Shown here: positions 41,246 through 48,911 of the stretch, one piece after another
Position numbering within the stretch: position 1 is the stretch's first letter
Layout: every line of letters begins with the position of its first letter
Assembly: GCF_000735135.1 (NCBI RefSeq)
Contig: NZ_JPLZ01000006.1
Location: 992,001 to 1,056,000, forward strand
Reading direction: 5' to 3'
DNA length: 64,000 nt
Origin: Chryseobacterium sp. FH1
Lineage (GTDB): Bacteria > Bacteroidota > Bacteroidia > Flavobacteriales > Weeksellaceae
Notes under the pieces: generated by a model
Databases searched by the model: none
Told to the model about the DNA's origin: nothing
What the model saw: the letters and a program-made list of their open reading frames with translations, nothing else
Program-made: the position numbers and the translations under genes

Positions 41246-42688
41246 ATGGCTGAAGGTTTACTCAATCATTATCAAACTTTGGAAAGTGTTTTTGATGAGA
41301 TGATGTCTGATCAATTTGTAAGGAGTCATTATCAAGAATTCATTAGTTCTTTTGAAAAAATGGACATTTCTGAAATGGATCAGAAAACTGAGCTTGCCAA
41401 AAAGCTTTTTATGACTCAAGGCATCACTTTCACTGTTTATAACGACGGCGAAGGCATCGAGAAAATATTTCCTTTTGATATTGTTCCAAGGATCATCCAA
41501 TCCGCAGAGTGGGATTTTATAGAAAAAGGGATCAAGCAACGTTTGAAAGCTTTGAATATATTCCTGAAGGACGTTTATCATCAGCAATTCATTTTGAAAG
41601 ATGAGATTATTCCTTCATCTTTAATATACAGCTGTCCGAATTTTCTTCGGGAAATGATCAATGTGGATGTCCCTTTTGATATCTACACGCACATCAGCGG
41701 AATCGACCTTATCAGAGACCACGACGGGAGTTATTATGTTTTGGAAGACAATCTTAGAACGCCTTCGGGAGTAAGTTATATGCTTGAGAACCGTAAAATG
41801 AGTTACCGCCTTTTTCCGAATATTTTGCCAAATATCAAAGTAAAACAAGTCAATAATTATCCGGATTTATTAATCAAAAATTTACTTTCACTCGGAAGAC
41901 AGATCAGTTCAAAGCCAAATGTGGTACTGCTGACGCCTGGGATTTACAATTCAGCTTATTTTGAACATACCACTTTAGCGAGATTAATGGGAATCGAGTT
42001 GGTAGAAGGTCGCGATCTTGTAATTCAAAATCATATGGTGTATATGAAAACGACAAAAGGTCTTAAAAAAGTGGATGTGATCTATCGTCGGGTTGATGAT
42101 GAGTTTTTGGATCCGTTGGTCTTTCAGAAAACGAGCGTTTTGGGTGTTCCGGGATTGTATCATTCTTACAGAAAAGGAAATGTGATCATCGTGAACGCAA
42201 TGGGAAATGGTGTGGCAGACGACAAAGCGATCTATTCTTACGTTCCCGATATGATCCGATATTATCTCGGTGAAGAACCACTCCTGAAAAGTGTTCCAAC
42301 TTACCGAATGGAAAATATGGACGAACGGAAATTCGCAATCGAGAATATGGATAAAATGGTCATCAAGAAAACCAATGAAAGTGGCGGTTACGGAATGTTG
42401 ATCGGCGATGTGGCAACTGACGAAGAGATTGCAGAATTCACCAAGCAGATAAACCTTAATCCAAGAAATTATATCGCCCAACCAATTATCAAATTATCAA
42501 CGTCGCCTTGTTATATCAATGGTATTTTGCGACCAAGACGCGTCGATCTTCGACCATTTGCTTTGTATGGTCCAGACGGAATCGATATCGTTCCAGGCGG
42601 ATTGACTCGCGTAGCAATGAAGGAAGGTTCCATCGTCGTAAATTCCTCACAAGGTGGCGGAAGTAAAGACACTTGGGTCGTAGATTAA
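41246..42688 (+). CDS. Circularly permuted ATP-grasp (type 2) peptide-ligase-like protein
   Basis: The 480-residue protein matches the circularly permuted ATP-grasp type 2 family: FPFDIVPRIIQSAEWDFIEKG (in parts), NFLREMINVDVP, YYVLEDNLRTPSGVSYMLENR (in parts), IYRRVDDEFLDP and the C-terminal LRPFALYG, VVNSSQGGGSKDTWV. ATP-grasp enzymes of this type are predicted to form amide bonds between amino acids. It begins a three-gene cluster with alpha-E and transglutaminase-like genes, a conserved set predicted by comparative genomics to make or trim a peptide or modify a protein; no substrate is known. Cytoplasmic. Confidence 0.92.
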   Translation: MAEGLLNHYQTLESVFDEMMSDQFVRSHYQEFISSFEKMDISEMDQKTELAKKLFMTQGITFTVYNDGEGIEKIFPFDIVPRIIQSAEWDFIEKGIKQRLKALNIFLKDVYHQQFILKDEIIPSSLIYSCPNFLREMINVDVPFDIYTHISGIDLIRDHDGSYYVLEDNLRTPSGVSYMLENRKMSYRLFPNILPNIKVKQVNNYPDLLIKNLLSLGRQISSKPNVVLLTPGIYNSAYFEHTTLARLMGIELVEGRDLVIQNHMVYMKTTKGLKKVDVIYRRVDDEFLDPLVFQKTSVLGVPGLYHSYRKGNVIIVNAMGNGVADDKAIYSYVPDMIRYYLGEEPLLKSVPTYRMENMDERKFAIENMDKMVIKKTNESGGYGMLIGDVATDEEIAEFTKQINLNPRNYIAQPIIKLSTSPCYINGILRPRRVDLRPFALYGPDGIDIVPGGLTRVAMKEGSIVVNSSQGGGSKDTWVVD

Positions 42689-42735
42689 ATTATAAATGAT
42701 GAATCTCATTAATACAAAAAAACAAAACTCAAAAA

Positions 42736-43665
42736 ATGTTAAGTAGAGTTGCAGAGAATATCTTCTGGATGAGCCGTTATATGGAGCGGTCCAATTTCCA
42801 GATCAAAGTTTTTCATACCCGGTACATCGCCTATCAGGATGGTGCTTCCACAGAAAGTTGGGAGAATTTTTGTGATGAATATCAAATTAAGGTCGAGGAT
42901 AGTGACCATAGTTTTGGGAATCTCCTTTCCAAAGCGCTTTTTGATGTCGATAATGATTCATCGATTGCGAATAATATCTTCAGAGCGCGCGAAAATGCCA
43001 GAAGTGCGCAGGATCACATCAACAAAGATGTGTGGCAATGTCTCAACGATTTTCATCATCAAATGAAAGATCAAAGTCTGATCCGTCAGGCAAAATACGG
43101 CGACCCGATAAGCGTTTTCGATGCTTTGGTAAAGCAGGCGATGGTCTATTATGGTGTCATTGATAATTCTGTGGCAAGAGATTTTGGCTATTGTTTTATC
43201 GAGTTGGGAAAATACGTGGAAAGGATTCTGAATGGCATCAATCTCATCAGGAAACAATGGCTTTTGTACGGCGAGGATCTTTTGGATAATGATTATTCCA
43301 GCTGGCGATATTTTCTGAGTTCCGTCAGTGGCTATGATTTTTATCTACGGAACAATCTCGGAATGATGGAAAAGGAAAGGATATTTTATCAGATCATTTA
43401 TGAACCTTTGTTTCCAAATTCAATAGCTTATTGTCTTCAGGAAATAGAAAAGTTTGCCAAACATTTGCAGGCCAACAGCAATGCTGAGGAAAAAGATGAA
43501 TCTGTGGAATTCTTCATTGGGAAATGTATTGCAAACGTCCAGTTCACGAGGCATCCGAGAACGAGAGATGAAAAAATGCAGTTTCTCGCCAAAATAGAAT
43601 CCGATGTTTACGAAGTTGTGAATGTCTTTAATCAAAGTTTTTTCGGATTGGTCTTGAAAATCTGA
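42736..43665 (+). CDS. Alpha-E domain protein
   Basis: The 309-residue all-helical protein starts MLSRVAENIFWMSRYMERS, the hallmark opening of the alpha-E family, followed by SSIANNIFRARENARSAQDHI (in parts) and the central ARDFGYCFIELGKYVERIL. Alpha-E proteins occur almost only with the circularly permuted ATP-grasp and transglutaminase-like genes, sometimes fused to them, and are thought to act as a scaffold or partner. It lies 47 bp after the ATP-grasp gene. Function beyond this association is unknown. Confidence 0.92.
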   Translation: MLSRVAENIFWMSRYMERSNFQIKVFHTRYIAYQDGASTESWENFCDEYQIKVEDSDHSFGNLLSKALFDVDNDSSIANNIFRARENARSAQDHINKDVWQCLNDFHHQMKDQSLIRQAKYGDPISVFDALVKQAMVYYGVIDNSVARDFGYCFIELGKYVERILNGINLIRKQWLLYGEDLLDNDYSSWRYFLSSVSGYDFYLRNNLGMMEKERIFYQIIYEPLFPNSIAYCLQEIEKFAKHLQANSNAEEKDESVEFFIGKCIANVQFTRHPRTRDEKMQFLAKIESDVYEVVNVFNQSFFGLVLKI

Positions 43666-43722
43666 AAATCTGTCTCAATTTAATTATCACTCTAAAACCC
43701 TCAAACTCTCCAACTTAATATT

Positions 43723-44703
43723 ATGCCAGTTTTCAACGTTTTACATATCACAAAATACGAATATCCATCGCCTGTTACAGATAGTGCGAACCAAATTATC
43801 CTATCGCCTTTGAGTAATGATTTCCAAGAGGTCATCAGTCAGAAGTTGAGTCTTTTTCCTAATGTCAAACTTGATTTCTATTTTGATTTTTTCACCAATA
43901 AAGTCGGTGTGTTTACCATTGTAGAGCCTCACAATTTTCTGGAAATCAAATCAGAATTGGTTGTGGAAACTTACCCGATTGAATTGCCAATTGTCGATAT
44001 GGACGTCCAAACGCAATGGGAAGATGTGAAAGAGCAAAGTCAGGTTTTTCCTTATGTGGATTTTGTGCGTCAGGAAAAGATCGAAAGCAAAGATGAGATT
44101 TTCGAAGCAGTTAAAAATATCGCAAAACCAGAGTTGTCTGTGATGGAAACCACGACTGAACTTTCTACTTACATTTATGAGAATTTTGCCTACAAACAAG
44201 GCGTTACGGATTATGAAACCGAGATTGACGAAATCTGGAAACTGAAAGCCGGCGTTTGTCAGGATTTCGCGCATTTACTTTTGGCGATGTTGAGAATGTT
44301 GGGTGTTCCTTCGCGATATGTGAGCGGTTATATCAGTCCAAGTAATCAGGAACTTCGAGGTGAAGGTGCCACGCACGCTTGGGTCGAGGTTTACATTCCG
44401 GGTTATGGGTGGCTGGGGAACGACCCTACAAATAATTGCTGGGTGAGCGACCGTCACATCAAAATTGCCATTGGAAGAGATTTCAACGATTGTACGCCTG
44501 TGAAAGGAACATACAAAGGCCCTTCTAATCACATTCTCAGCGTTTCCGTAATTATTACAAATGAAAACACCAAAGAAAAAACCAGTTTACCGATAGTACC
44601 AATGTATGTGAGGGAAAATCCAAAAGTGATAGAGCAGACGTTGGATAACAATTCTTACCGTCGATTTTTGGAAATTCAGCAACAACAGCAACAACAGCAA
44701 TAA
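43723..44703 (+). CDS. Transglutaminase-like cysteine peptidase family protein with polyglutamine tail
   Basis: The 326-residue protein has a bacterial transglutaminase-like N-terminal beta domain (about residues 3-85, HITKYEYPSPVTDSANQI in part) and a transglutaminase core with the catalytic triad Cys179 (AGVCQDFAH), His218 (THAWVEV) and Asp234 (GNDPTNN). No signal peptide is seen, so it works in the cytoplasm with its cluster partners. Such proteins usually act as peptidases or amidases. The last eight residues are all Gln, encoded by alternating CAA/CAG, an unusual tail prone to length change. Confidence 0.92.
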   Translation: MPVFNVLHITKYEYPSPVTDSANQIILSPLSNDFQEVISQKLSLFPNVKLDFYFDFFTNKVGVFTIVEPHNFLEIKSELVVETYPIELPIVDMDVQTQWEDVKEQSQVFPYVDFVRQEKIESKDEIFEAVKNIAKPELSVMETTTELSTYIYENFAYKQGVTDYETEIDEIWKLKAGVCQDFAHLLLAMLRMLGVPSRYVSGYISPSNQELRGEGATHAWVEVYIPGYGWLGNDPTNNCWVSDRHIKIAIGRDFNDCTPVKGTYKGPSNHILSVSVIITNENTKEKTSLPIVPMYVRENPKVIEQTLDNNSYRRFLEIQQQQQQQQ

Positions 44704-44735
44704 TTTTGAACATTAGATTCTGTAATTTTACAGAA

Positions 44736-45149
44736 ATGTTTCAGAAATTTTATAAAATTACGATTCCGTTTTACACAATTTTTCTTTTGTATCTGATGTT
44801 TTTCGGATTCGGAAGAGGTCAGTATGATATCAATATTGTAAGACTGTCACCGTTGATTTCGACCTTTAGTTTTGTGAAGGAAACGATTCTTTGGAAAACG
44901 GTTCTCATTAATGTCTTTGGAAATATCATAATGTTCACGCCTTTTGGATTTCTCGGAATTGTCTTTCCGAAACTCAACGATTTTAAAACATTAATCATCA
45001 ACTTTCTCTCAGCAATTATCATCATAGAAAGTCTCCAATATTTTACAAGACTCGGCGTATTCGATATTGATGATGTAATTTTGAATACGATTGGTGTTGC
45101 GATTGGCTTTTGGTTTTACAGAATTTTGGTTTTGAGAGCCTCAGCGTGA
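44736..45149 (+). CDS. VanZ-like family membrane protein
   Basis: I take the ATG at 44736 as start (MFQKFYKITIP); a TTG at 44706 lies in the promoter-like stretch and is less likely. The 137-residue protein has four membrane helices and the VanZ-like pattern NVFGNIIMFTPFGFLG and FDIDDVILNTIGVAIGFW. VanZ proteins lower teicoplanin binding in enterococci; most family members have no known role. The last codons (LRASA and stop) come from a TTCGAGAGCCTCAG-family repeat, so the native C-terminus has probably been changed. It is the last gene of the cluster strand. Confidence 0.82.
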   Translation: MFQKFYKITIPFYTIFLLYLMFFGFGRGQYDINIVRLSPLISTFSFVKETILWKTVLINVFGNIIMFTPFGFLGIVFPKLNDFKTLIINFLSAIIIIESLQYFTRLGVFDIDDVILNTIGVAIGFWFYRILVLRASA

Positions 45150-45155
45150 CAATGG
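45127..45155 (+). repeat. TTCGAGAGCCTCAG family repeat overlapping a coding end
   Basis: TGGTTTTGAGAGCCTCAGCG followed by TGACAATGG. It supplies the stop codon and final residues of the VanZ-like protein. Confidence 0.7.
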
Positions 45156-45180
45156 AAAGCAAATGATAATTTGATGTTTT

Positions 45181-45249
45181 TCTCGCAGATTTAGCAAGTT
45201 TTGCAGATTCATAAAATTAAAATCTGCTTCATCTGCCAAATCTGCGAGA
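45181..45249. repeat. CTCGCAGATTTAGCA inverted repeat between convergent genes
   Basis: A 29-nt arm beginning TCTCGCAGATTTAGCA (45181-45209) faces its partner ending CAAATCTGCGAGA (45221-45249) with 23 of 29 pairs matched. It can form a long cruciform and probably terminates both the VanZ-like and proC transcripts. Confidence 0.65.
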
Positions 45250-45280
45250 TTAAAATTGATTATGTAAAACAGAAATTAAA

Positions 45281-46084
45281 TCACTTGTTCAATTCCTTTG
45301 CTCGATTTTCCGCCGCAAATATTCCTTTTTTTAGGATTGATTTCAATTCGTTTTCGTCAAAAGTTTTGAGTGCAGCTTCCGTTGTTCCACCTTTTGAAGC
45401 AACGTCTTTTATTAATTCTTCCAGAGACTTGTCCGAATTATTGATAAGATGATAAGCGCCCAACATGGTTTGTTTTACGAATAGTTTTGATAGATTTTCA
45501 TCGATTCCCATTTCTGTTCCGGCTTTTATCATCGCATCGATGATGTAATAGAAATATGCTGGGCCACTTCCGGAAAGTGCCGTTACGCCGTTCAAAAGAC
45601 TTTCGTCTTCCAAATAGACCGAACGTCCGGTGGAATTCAATAATCTTTCGACATTCATTAATTCTGAAAAAGAAATTCCGTCTGCCGCTGTATAACCCGT
45701 GATTCCCATTCCCAAAAGAGTGGGGGAATTTGGCATTGCGCGAACCACAGATTTATGATTCAAAAGTTTCTGAATTTTCTCAATGGAAATTCCTGCCATT
45801 ATCGATAAAATTAAAGATTTTTCTGAAATTTTGAAAGGCAGATTTTCCGCAACGAAAGTGAAATCCTGAGGCTTTACAGCGATGATAATTAAATCAGCTT
45901 CCAGATTTTTGATTTCCTCAAACGTGGAGATTTCCGAATCGGGAAAAGATTCTTTGAGTTTGGATTTTTTGTTCTCGTTTCTGGTGATGAGATGGAGGTT
46001 TTGCGGTTTTATCAATTCATATTTCAAGAACGACCTTGAAAACGAAATACCCATATTTCCTGCTCCTAAAACTGCGATTTTCAT
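45281..46084 (-). CDS. proC: Pyrroline-5-carboxylate reductase
   Basis: The start is the ATG at 46084 (MKIAVLGAGNMGIS), since the GxGxxG NADPH loop normally begins at residue 7. The 267-residue protein has the ProC signature GITALSGSGPAYFYYIIDAM (about residues 160-180, GVTALSGSGPAYFY here) and LGAYHLI. It makes proline from pyrroline-5-carboxylate with NADPH in the cytoplasm as a decamer. It follows the DsbA-like gene by 20 bp on the same strand; they may be co-transcribed. Confidence 0.95.
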   Translation of the reverse strand: MKIAVLGAGNMGISFSRSFLKYELIKPQNLHLITRNENKKSKLKESFPDSEISTFEEIKNLEADLIIIAVKPQDFTFVAENLPFKISEKSLILSIMAGISIEKIQKLLNHKSVVRAMPNSPTLLGMGITGYTAADGISFSELMNVERLLNSTGRSVYLEDESLLNGVTALSGSGPAYFYYIIDAMIKAGTEMGIDENLSKLFVKQTMLGAYHLINNSDKSLEELIKDVASKGGTTEAALKTFDENELKSILKKGIFAAENRAKELNK

Positions 46085-46104
46085 ATTTGTGTTTTTTTTA
46101 TGGA

Positions 46105-46806
46105 TTAGCAATTTCCTTCAACGTCGCAGGAATCGCCTTCTTGGATTATTTTGATATCGGAATTAGATGCAGAAAATTCCGTCCAGCTTTTTTCCAAAAC
46201 TTCCGAAAACAAATGCGTCGGCTGAGCTCCCGAAATTGCATATTTTTCATTAAAGACAAAAAACGGAACACCTTTGATTCCTAGAGAATCGGCGGCGAAA
46301 ATATCATTCTTTACCAGTTTTGCCAACTCTGGAGATTGCACCGCATGTTGGATTTCTTCTTTTGAAAATCCTAATTTTTCTCCAATTTCCGAAAGCACTT
46401 CAACATCATCAATGTCTTTTCCCAATTTGAAATAAGCTTCGAAAAGAAGTTCTTCCATTTCGGTCGCTTTTCCTTTTTCTTTTGCGAGTTGAACCAGCAT
46501 TTGACTTTTGAAAGAATTAGAAACTTTCACTTCATCAAAATTAAAACCGATGCCCGCATTTTTTCCAGATTGAATCAGGTTTTCGTGCATTTGCATAATT
46601 TGAGACATCGGAATACCTTTGACTTCAGACAGATATTCGTAATGATTTTTGGTCAAATCGGTTTTCATATTGGGGTCGAGTTGGAACGAATGCCAATTGA
46701 CCTCGACTTTATCATTCTGAGAAAATGCCTGAAGCGCTTTCTCAAAATTTCTTTTTCCGATGAAACAAAACGGACAACGTGTGTCACTCCAAATATCTAC
46801 TTTCAT
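46105..46806 (-). CDS. DsbA family oxidoreductase (FrnE-like)
   Basis: The 233-residue thioredoxin-fold protein begins MKVDIWSDTRCPFCFIGKR with the active-site pair Cys11/Cys14 and a typical FrnE helical insert. The cis-Pro loop is GIKGVPFFVFNEKYAISGAQ. The final residues GDSCDVEGNC carry a second CX5C pair, as in several FrnE proteins. There is no signal peptide, so it is cytoplasmic, unlike true DsbA. FrnE proteins act as disulfide isomerases in oxidative stress defence in some bacteria. Confidence 0.9.
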   Translation of the reverse strand: MKVDIWSDTRCPFCFIGKRNFEKALQAFSQNDKVEVNWHSFQLDPNMKTDLTKNHYEYLSEVKGIPMSQIMQMHENLIQSGKNAGIGFNFDEVKVSNSFKSQMLVQLAKEKGKATEMEELLFEAYFKLGKDIDDVEVLSEIGEKLGFSKEEIQHAVQSPELAKLVKNDIFAADSLGIKGVPFFVFNEKYAISGAQPTHLFSEVLEKSWTEFSASNSDIKIIQEGDSCDVEGNC

Positions 46807-46810
46807 TTTG

Positions 46811-47362
46811 TTATTTTAAATATTTTCTAAAAGTCTTAGAGTAATTGTCATTAAAGTTGATCAATTCGATGTTTTTAAAAGAAATGACATCTGGTTTTTT
46901 ATAGATTTTTCCAGTTGCGCTGTAATTTTGAATCGTCACGGATTTGTCATTTACTTCTAAAATTTCACCAATCGAAAATACATCTCTCTTCTTTTTTTTG
47001 CTCTCTACAATACAGTGGAAATCTTGTTTTTTAATTGATTTGAAAAGTGATTCAAAATCATTCAAAGAAGTTTTGTCTATGATTTTATGATTGAATTTGA
47101 TGAGGTTTTCTTCCAAATAGATCTTCTTTGAAATTTCATCAACTTTATTGTGTCGAATACTTTTGACCCTGTCGTAAGGGACGATTTTAATTCCTGATAA
47201 TGAAAAATCATAAGTTTCCTCAATCATCAAAAATTCATCAGAAAATTTGACAATGAAACCAGAAATTGCAGAATCATCGTAAAGAATTGTCTTTACAAAA
47301 TCAACTTTATCAATATTTTTTTGAACCAGTTTTTTGAATCCTTTGTCTGATAATTTTTTCAT
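46811..47362 (-). CDS. Hypothetical protein with two similar beta-rich halves
   Basis: This 183-residue protein is Lys-rich, without signal peptide or membrane helix. I recognise no family. Two segments look alike: SGFIVKFSDEFLMIEETYDF...IVPYDRVKSI and FSIGEILEVNDKSVTIQNYS...VISFKNIELI. Each reads like an SH3/Sm-type small barrel of four to five strands. An RNA- or protein-binding adaptor is conceivable but unsupported. It starts 51 bp upstream of murB's end and 4 bp before the DsbA-like gene, so it may be in that operon. Confidence 0.6.
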   Translation of the reverse strand: MKKLSDKGFKKLVQKNIDKVDFVKTILYDDSAISGFIVKFSDEFLMIEETYDFSLSGIKIVPYDRVKSIRHNKVDEISKKIYLEENLIKFNHKIIDKTSLNDFESLFKSIKKQDFHCIVESKKKKRDVFSIGEILEVNDKSVTIQNYSATGKIYKKPDVISFKNIELINFNDNYSKTFRKYLK

Positions 47363-47386
47363 TTTTTTTAATTATAAGTTAAAACG

Positions 47387-47414
47387 TCCAACTTCCATCT
47401 CCCAACTTTCCATC
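47387..47414. repeat. CCAACTTCCATC phrase repeat
   Basis: GTCCAACTTCCATCTCCCAA followed by CTTTCCAT. The 17-nt part ATCTCCCAACTTTCCAT (47397-47413) recurs exactly at 54315-54331. Confidence 0.6.
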
Positions 47415-48454
47415 TATATTATATTAACTTCCCGTTCCAGCTCAATCCCATATTTTTCTTTTACGGAATCAATAATCATTGTTGAGAAATCAAAAATCTC
47501 TTTTCCAGTCGCATTCCCAGTTGCATTGATGATGACCAAAGCCTGAAGTTTATGTGACGCCACATTCCCGATTTGTTTGCCTTTCCAGCCACATTGTTCA
47601 ATGAGCCAGCCAGCGGGAACTTTTACAAAATCGCCATTCGGATAACCTGGGATATTTTCGAATTTTAGTTTTAAAGTTTCATATTGAGCGAGCGGAATTG
47701 TCGGATTTTTAAAAAAGCTTCCAGCATTTCCAATCTCTTTTGGGTCGGGCAATTTGCTTTGTCTGATGTTAATGACCGCTCTGGAAACATCCTGAATCGT
47801 CGGATTGATGATTCCGATATTTTCCAATTCGGATTGGATTGCGCCATAAGCAACATCAATTCTATGAATATTTCTAGTCAATCGGAAAGTCACTTCCAAA
47901 ATCACATATTTCCCTTTGCCTTCCTGCTTGAAAATCGAATCTCTGTAACCGAATCGACATTGTTCCGCGTTTAAGGTTTCTATTTCAAGGGTTTCAAGAT
48001 TCAAAACTTTACAGCTTTCAAAAACATCTTTGATTTCCGTTCCGTAAGCGCCAATATTTTGCATCGGAGAAGTTCCTACATTTCCAGGAATCAACGACAG
48101 ATTTTCCAATCCGCCGTAATTTTTCTCCAGACAAAACATCACAAATTGATGCCAGTTTTCTCCAGATTTTGCAGTGATCAGAATTTCATTTACATTAATG
48201 ATTTCTTCGGTAATTCCTTTCAGATTTAATCTGATTACTAAGCCCTCAAAATCCTTTGTTAAAAGCAAATTGCTTCCGCCACCTAGGAAGAGTTGGAGAG
48301 TTTGAGGATTTGAGAGTTTGAGATTGTCACACTGAGCTTGTCGAAGTGTTTGAATAAGTTCTTCTACAGAATTGACTTCAGCAAAATATCTTGCAGAAAC
48401 CTCTACGCCAAAGGTGTTGAAAGGTCTGAGAGAAATGTTTTCTTGAATTGTCAT
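47414..48454 (-). CDS. murB: UDP-N-acetylmuramate dehydrogenase MurB with repeat-derived insert
   Basis: The 346-residue flavoprotein has PFNTFGVEVSARYFAEV (residues 11-27), the FAD loop LGGGSNLLL (57-65), the NIGAYGTEI motif, and SAGSFFKNP-type segment NAGSFFKNPTIP. It reduces enolpyruvyl-UDP-GlcNAc to UDP-MurNAc for peptidoglycan. Residues 36-54, between VEELI and the FAD loop, are encoded by the dispersed ACTTCGACAAGCTCAGTGTG repeat and an adjoining CTCAAACTCTCC run, making the linker about seven residues longer than in E. coli MurB. Reading frame is kept. Its start overlaps the lipoprotein stop by 1 nt. Confidence 0.95.
   Translation of the reverse strand: MTIQENISLRPFNTFGVEVSARYFAEVNSVEELIQTLRQAQCDNLKLSNPQTLQLFLGGGSNLLLTKDFEGLVIRLNLKGITEEIINVNEILITAKSGENWHQFVMFCLEKNYGGLENLSLIPGNVGTSPMQNIGAYGTEIKDVFESCKVLNLETLEIETLNAEQCRFGYRDSIFKQEGKGKYVILEVTFRLTRNIHRIDVAYGAIQSELENIGIINPTIQDVSRAVINIRQSKLPDPKEIGNAGSFFKNPTIPLAQYETLKLKFENIPGYPNGDFVKVPAGWLIEQCGWKGKQIGNVASHKLQALVIINATGNATGKEIFDFSTMIIDSVKEKYGIELEREVNII
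48293..48349 (-). repeat. ACTTCGACAAGCTCAG repeat inserted in murB
   Basis: On the minus strand ACACTTCGACAAGCTCAGTG, then TGACAATCTCAAACTCTC and AAATCCTCAAACTCTCC. The first part recurs in an intergenic region at 59361-59381; the CTCAAACTCTCCAACT part resembles 43692-43710. It stays in the murB frame. Confidence 0.75.
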
Positions 48455-48900
48455 TATTTATATTGAGGAAGCAGATTGTTCAATTCGGTTTTCAACTTTT
48501 CCAATTGTTTATAACCTGCAGATTCAACTGGAACATTGTAGATTTCGTATTCTTTTTCTGCTGTTATGACTCTGAAAATCTCATCTGGTCCATCGTAAAC
48601 TCCACGTCTTTCGCCACTTTGGGTTTTGTCCAAAACATCCAAGTTGATTCCGGAAACTAATTTTTCCCAATCTTTCTTAACGATTTTCTTACTTATGTTT
48701 GGAAATTCTTGTGTTCTTCCACCTCTCGCAACAGATTCCAAAGAGTCTGCCGTTGCGGTAATAGATGTAGTTCCGCCTCTTCCAAAAGTGTGAGTGAAGG
48801 AAATTGATTTGATAGATGAACTTGTCTGTGCAGTTGTTTTGCAACTAAGCAAAAACAAAGAAAGCGCAGAAAGCACAAATCCAATTTTTATTATTTTCAT
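48454..48900 (-). CDS. Putative lipoprotein of unknown function
   Basis: The 148-residue protein has a lipoprotein signal with lipobox LLSC (Cys20), then KTTAQTSSS. A Gly/Arg-rich patch (GRGGTTSITATAD, ARGGRTQEFP) and a helical C-terminus with a Lys-Leu rich repeat follow. I recognise a general resemblance to small Flavobacteriia lipoproteins with no assigned domain. It is coupled to murB by a TAATG overlap and follows the aminotransferase gene by 11 bp, so the three form one operon. Confidence 0.75.
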   Translation of the reverse strand: MKIIKIGFVLSALSLFLLSCKTTAQTSSSIKSISFTHTFGRGGTTSITATADSLESVARGGRTQEFPNISKKIVKKDWEKLVSGINLDVLDKTQSGERRGVYDGPDEIFRVITAEKEYEIYNVPVESAGYKQLEKLKTELNNLLPQYK

Positions 48901-48911
48901 CGTTTTATGTT

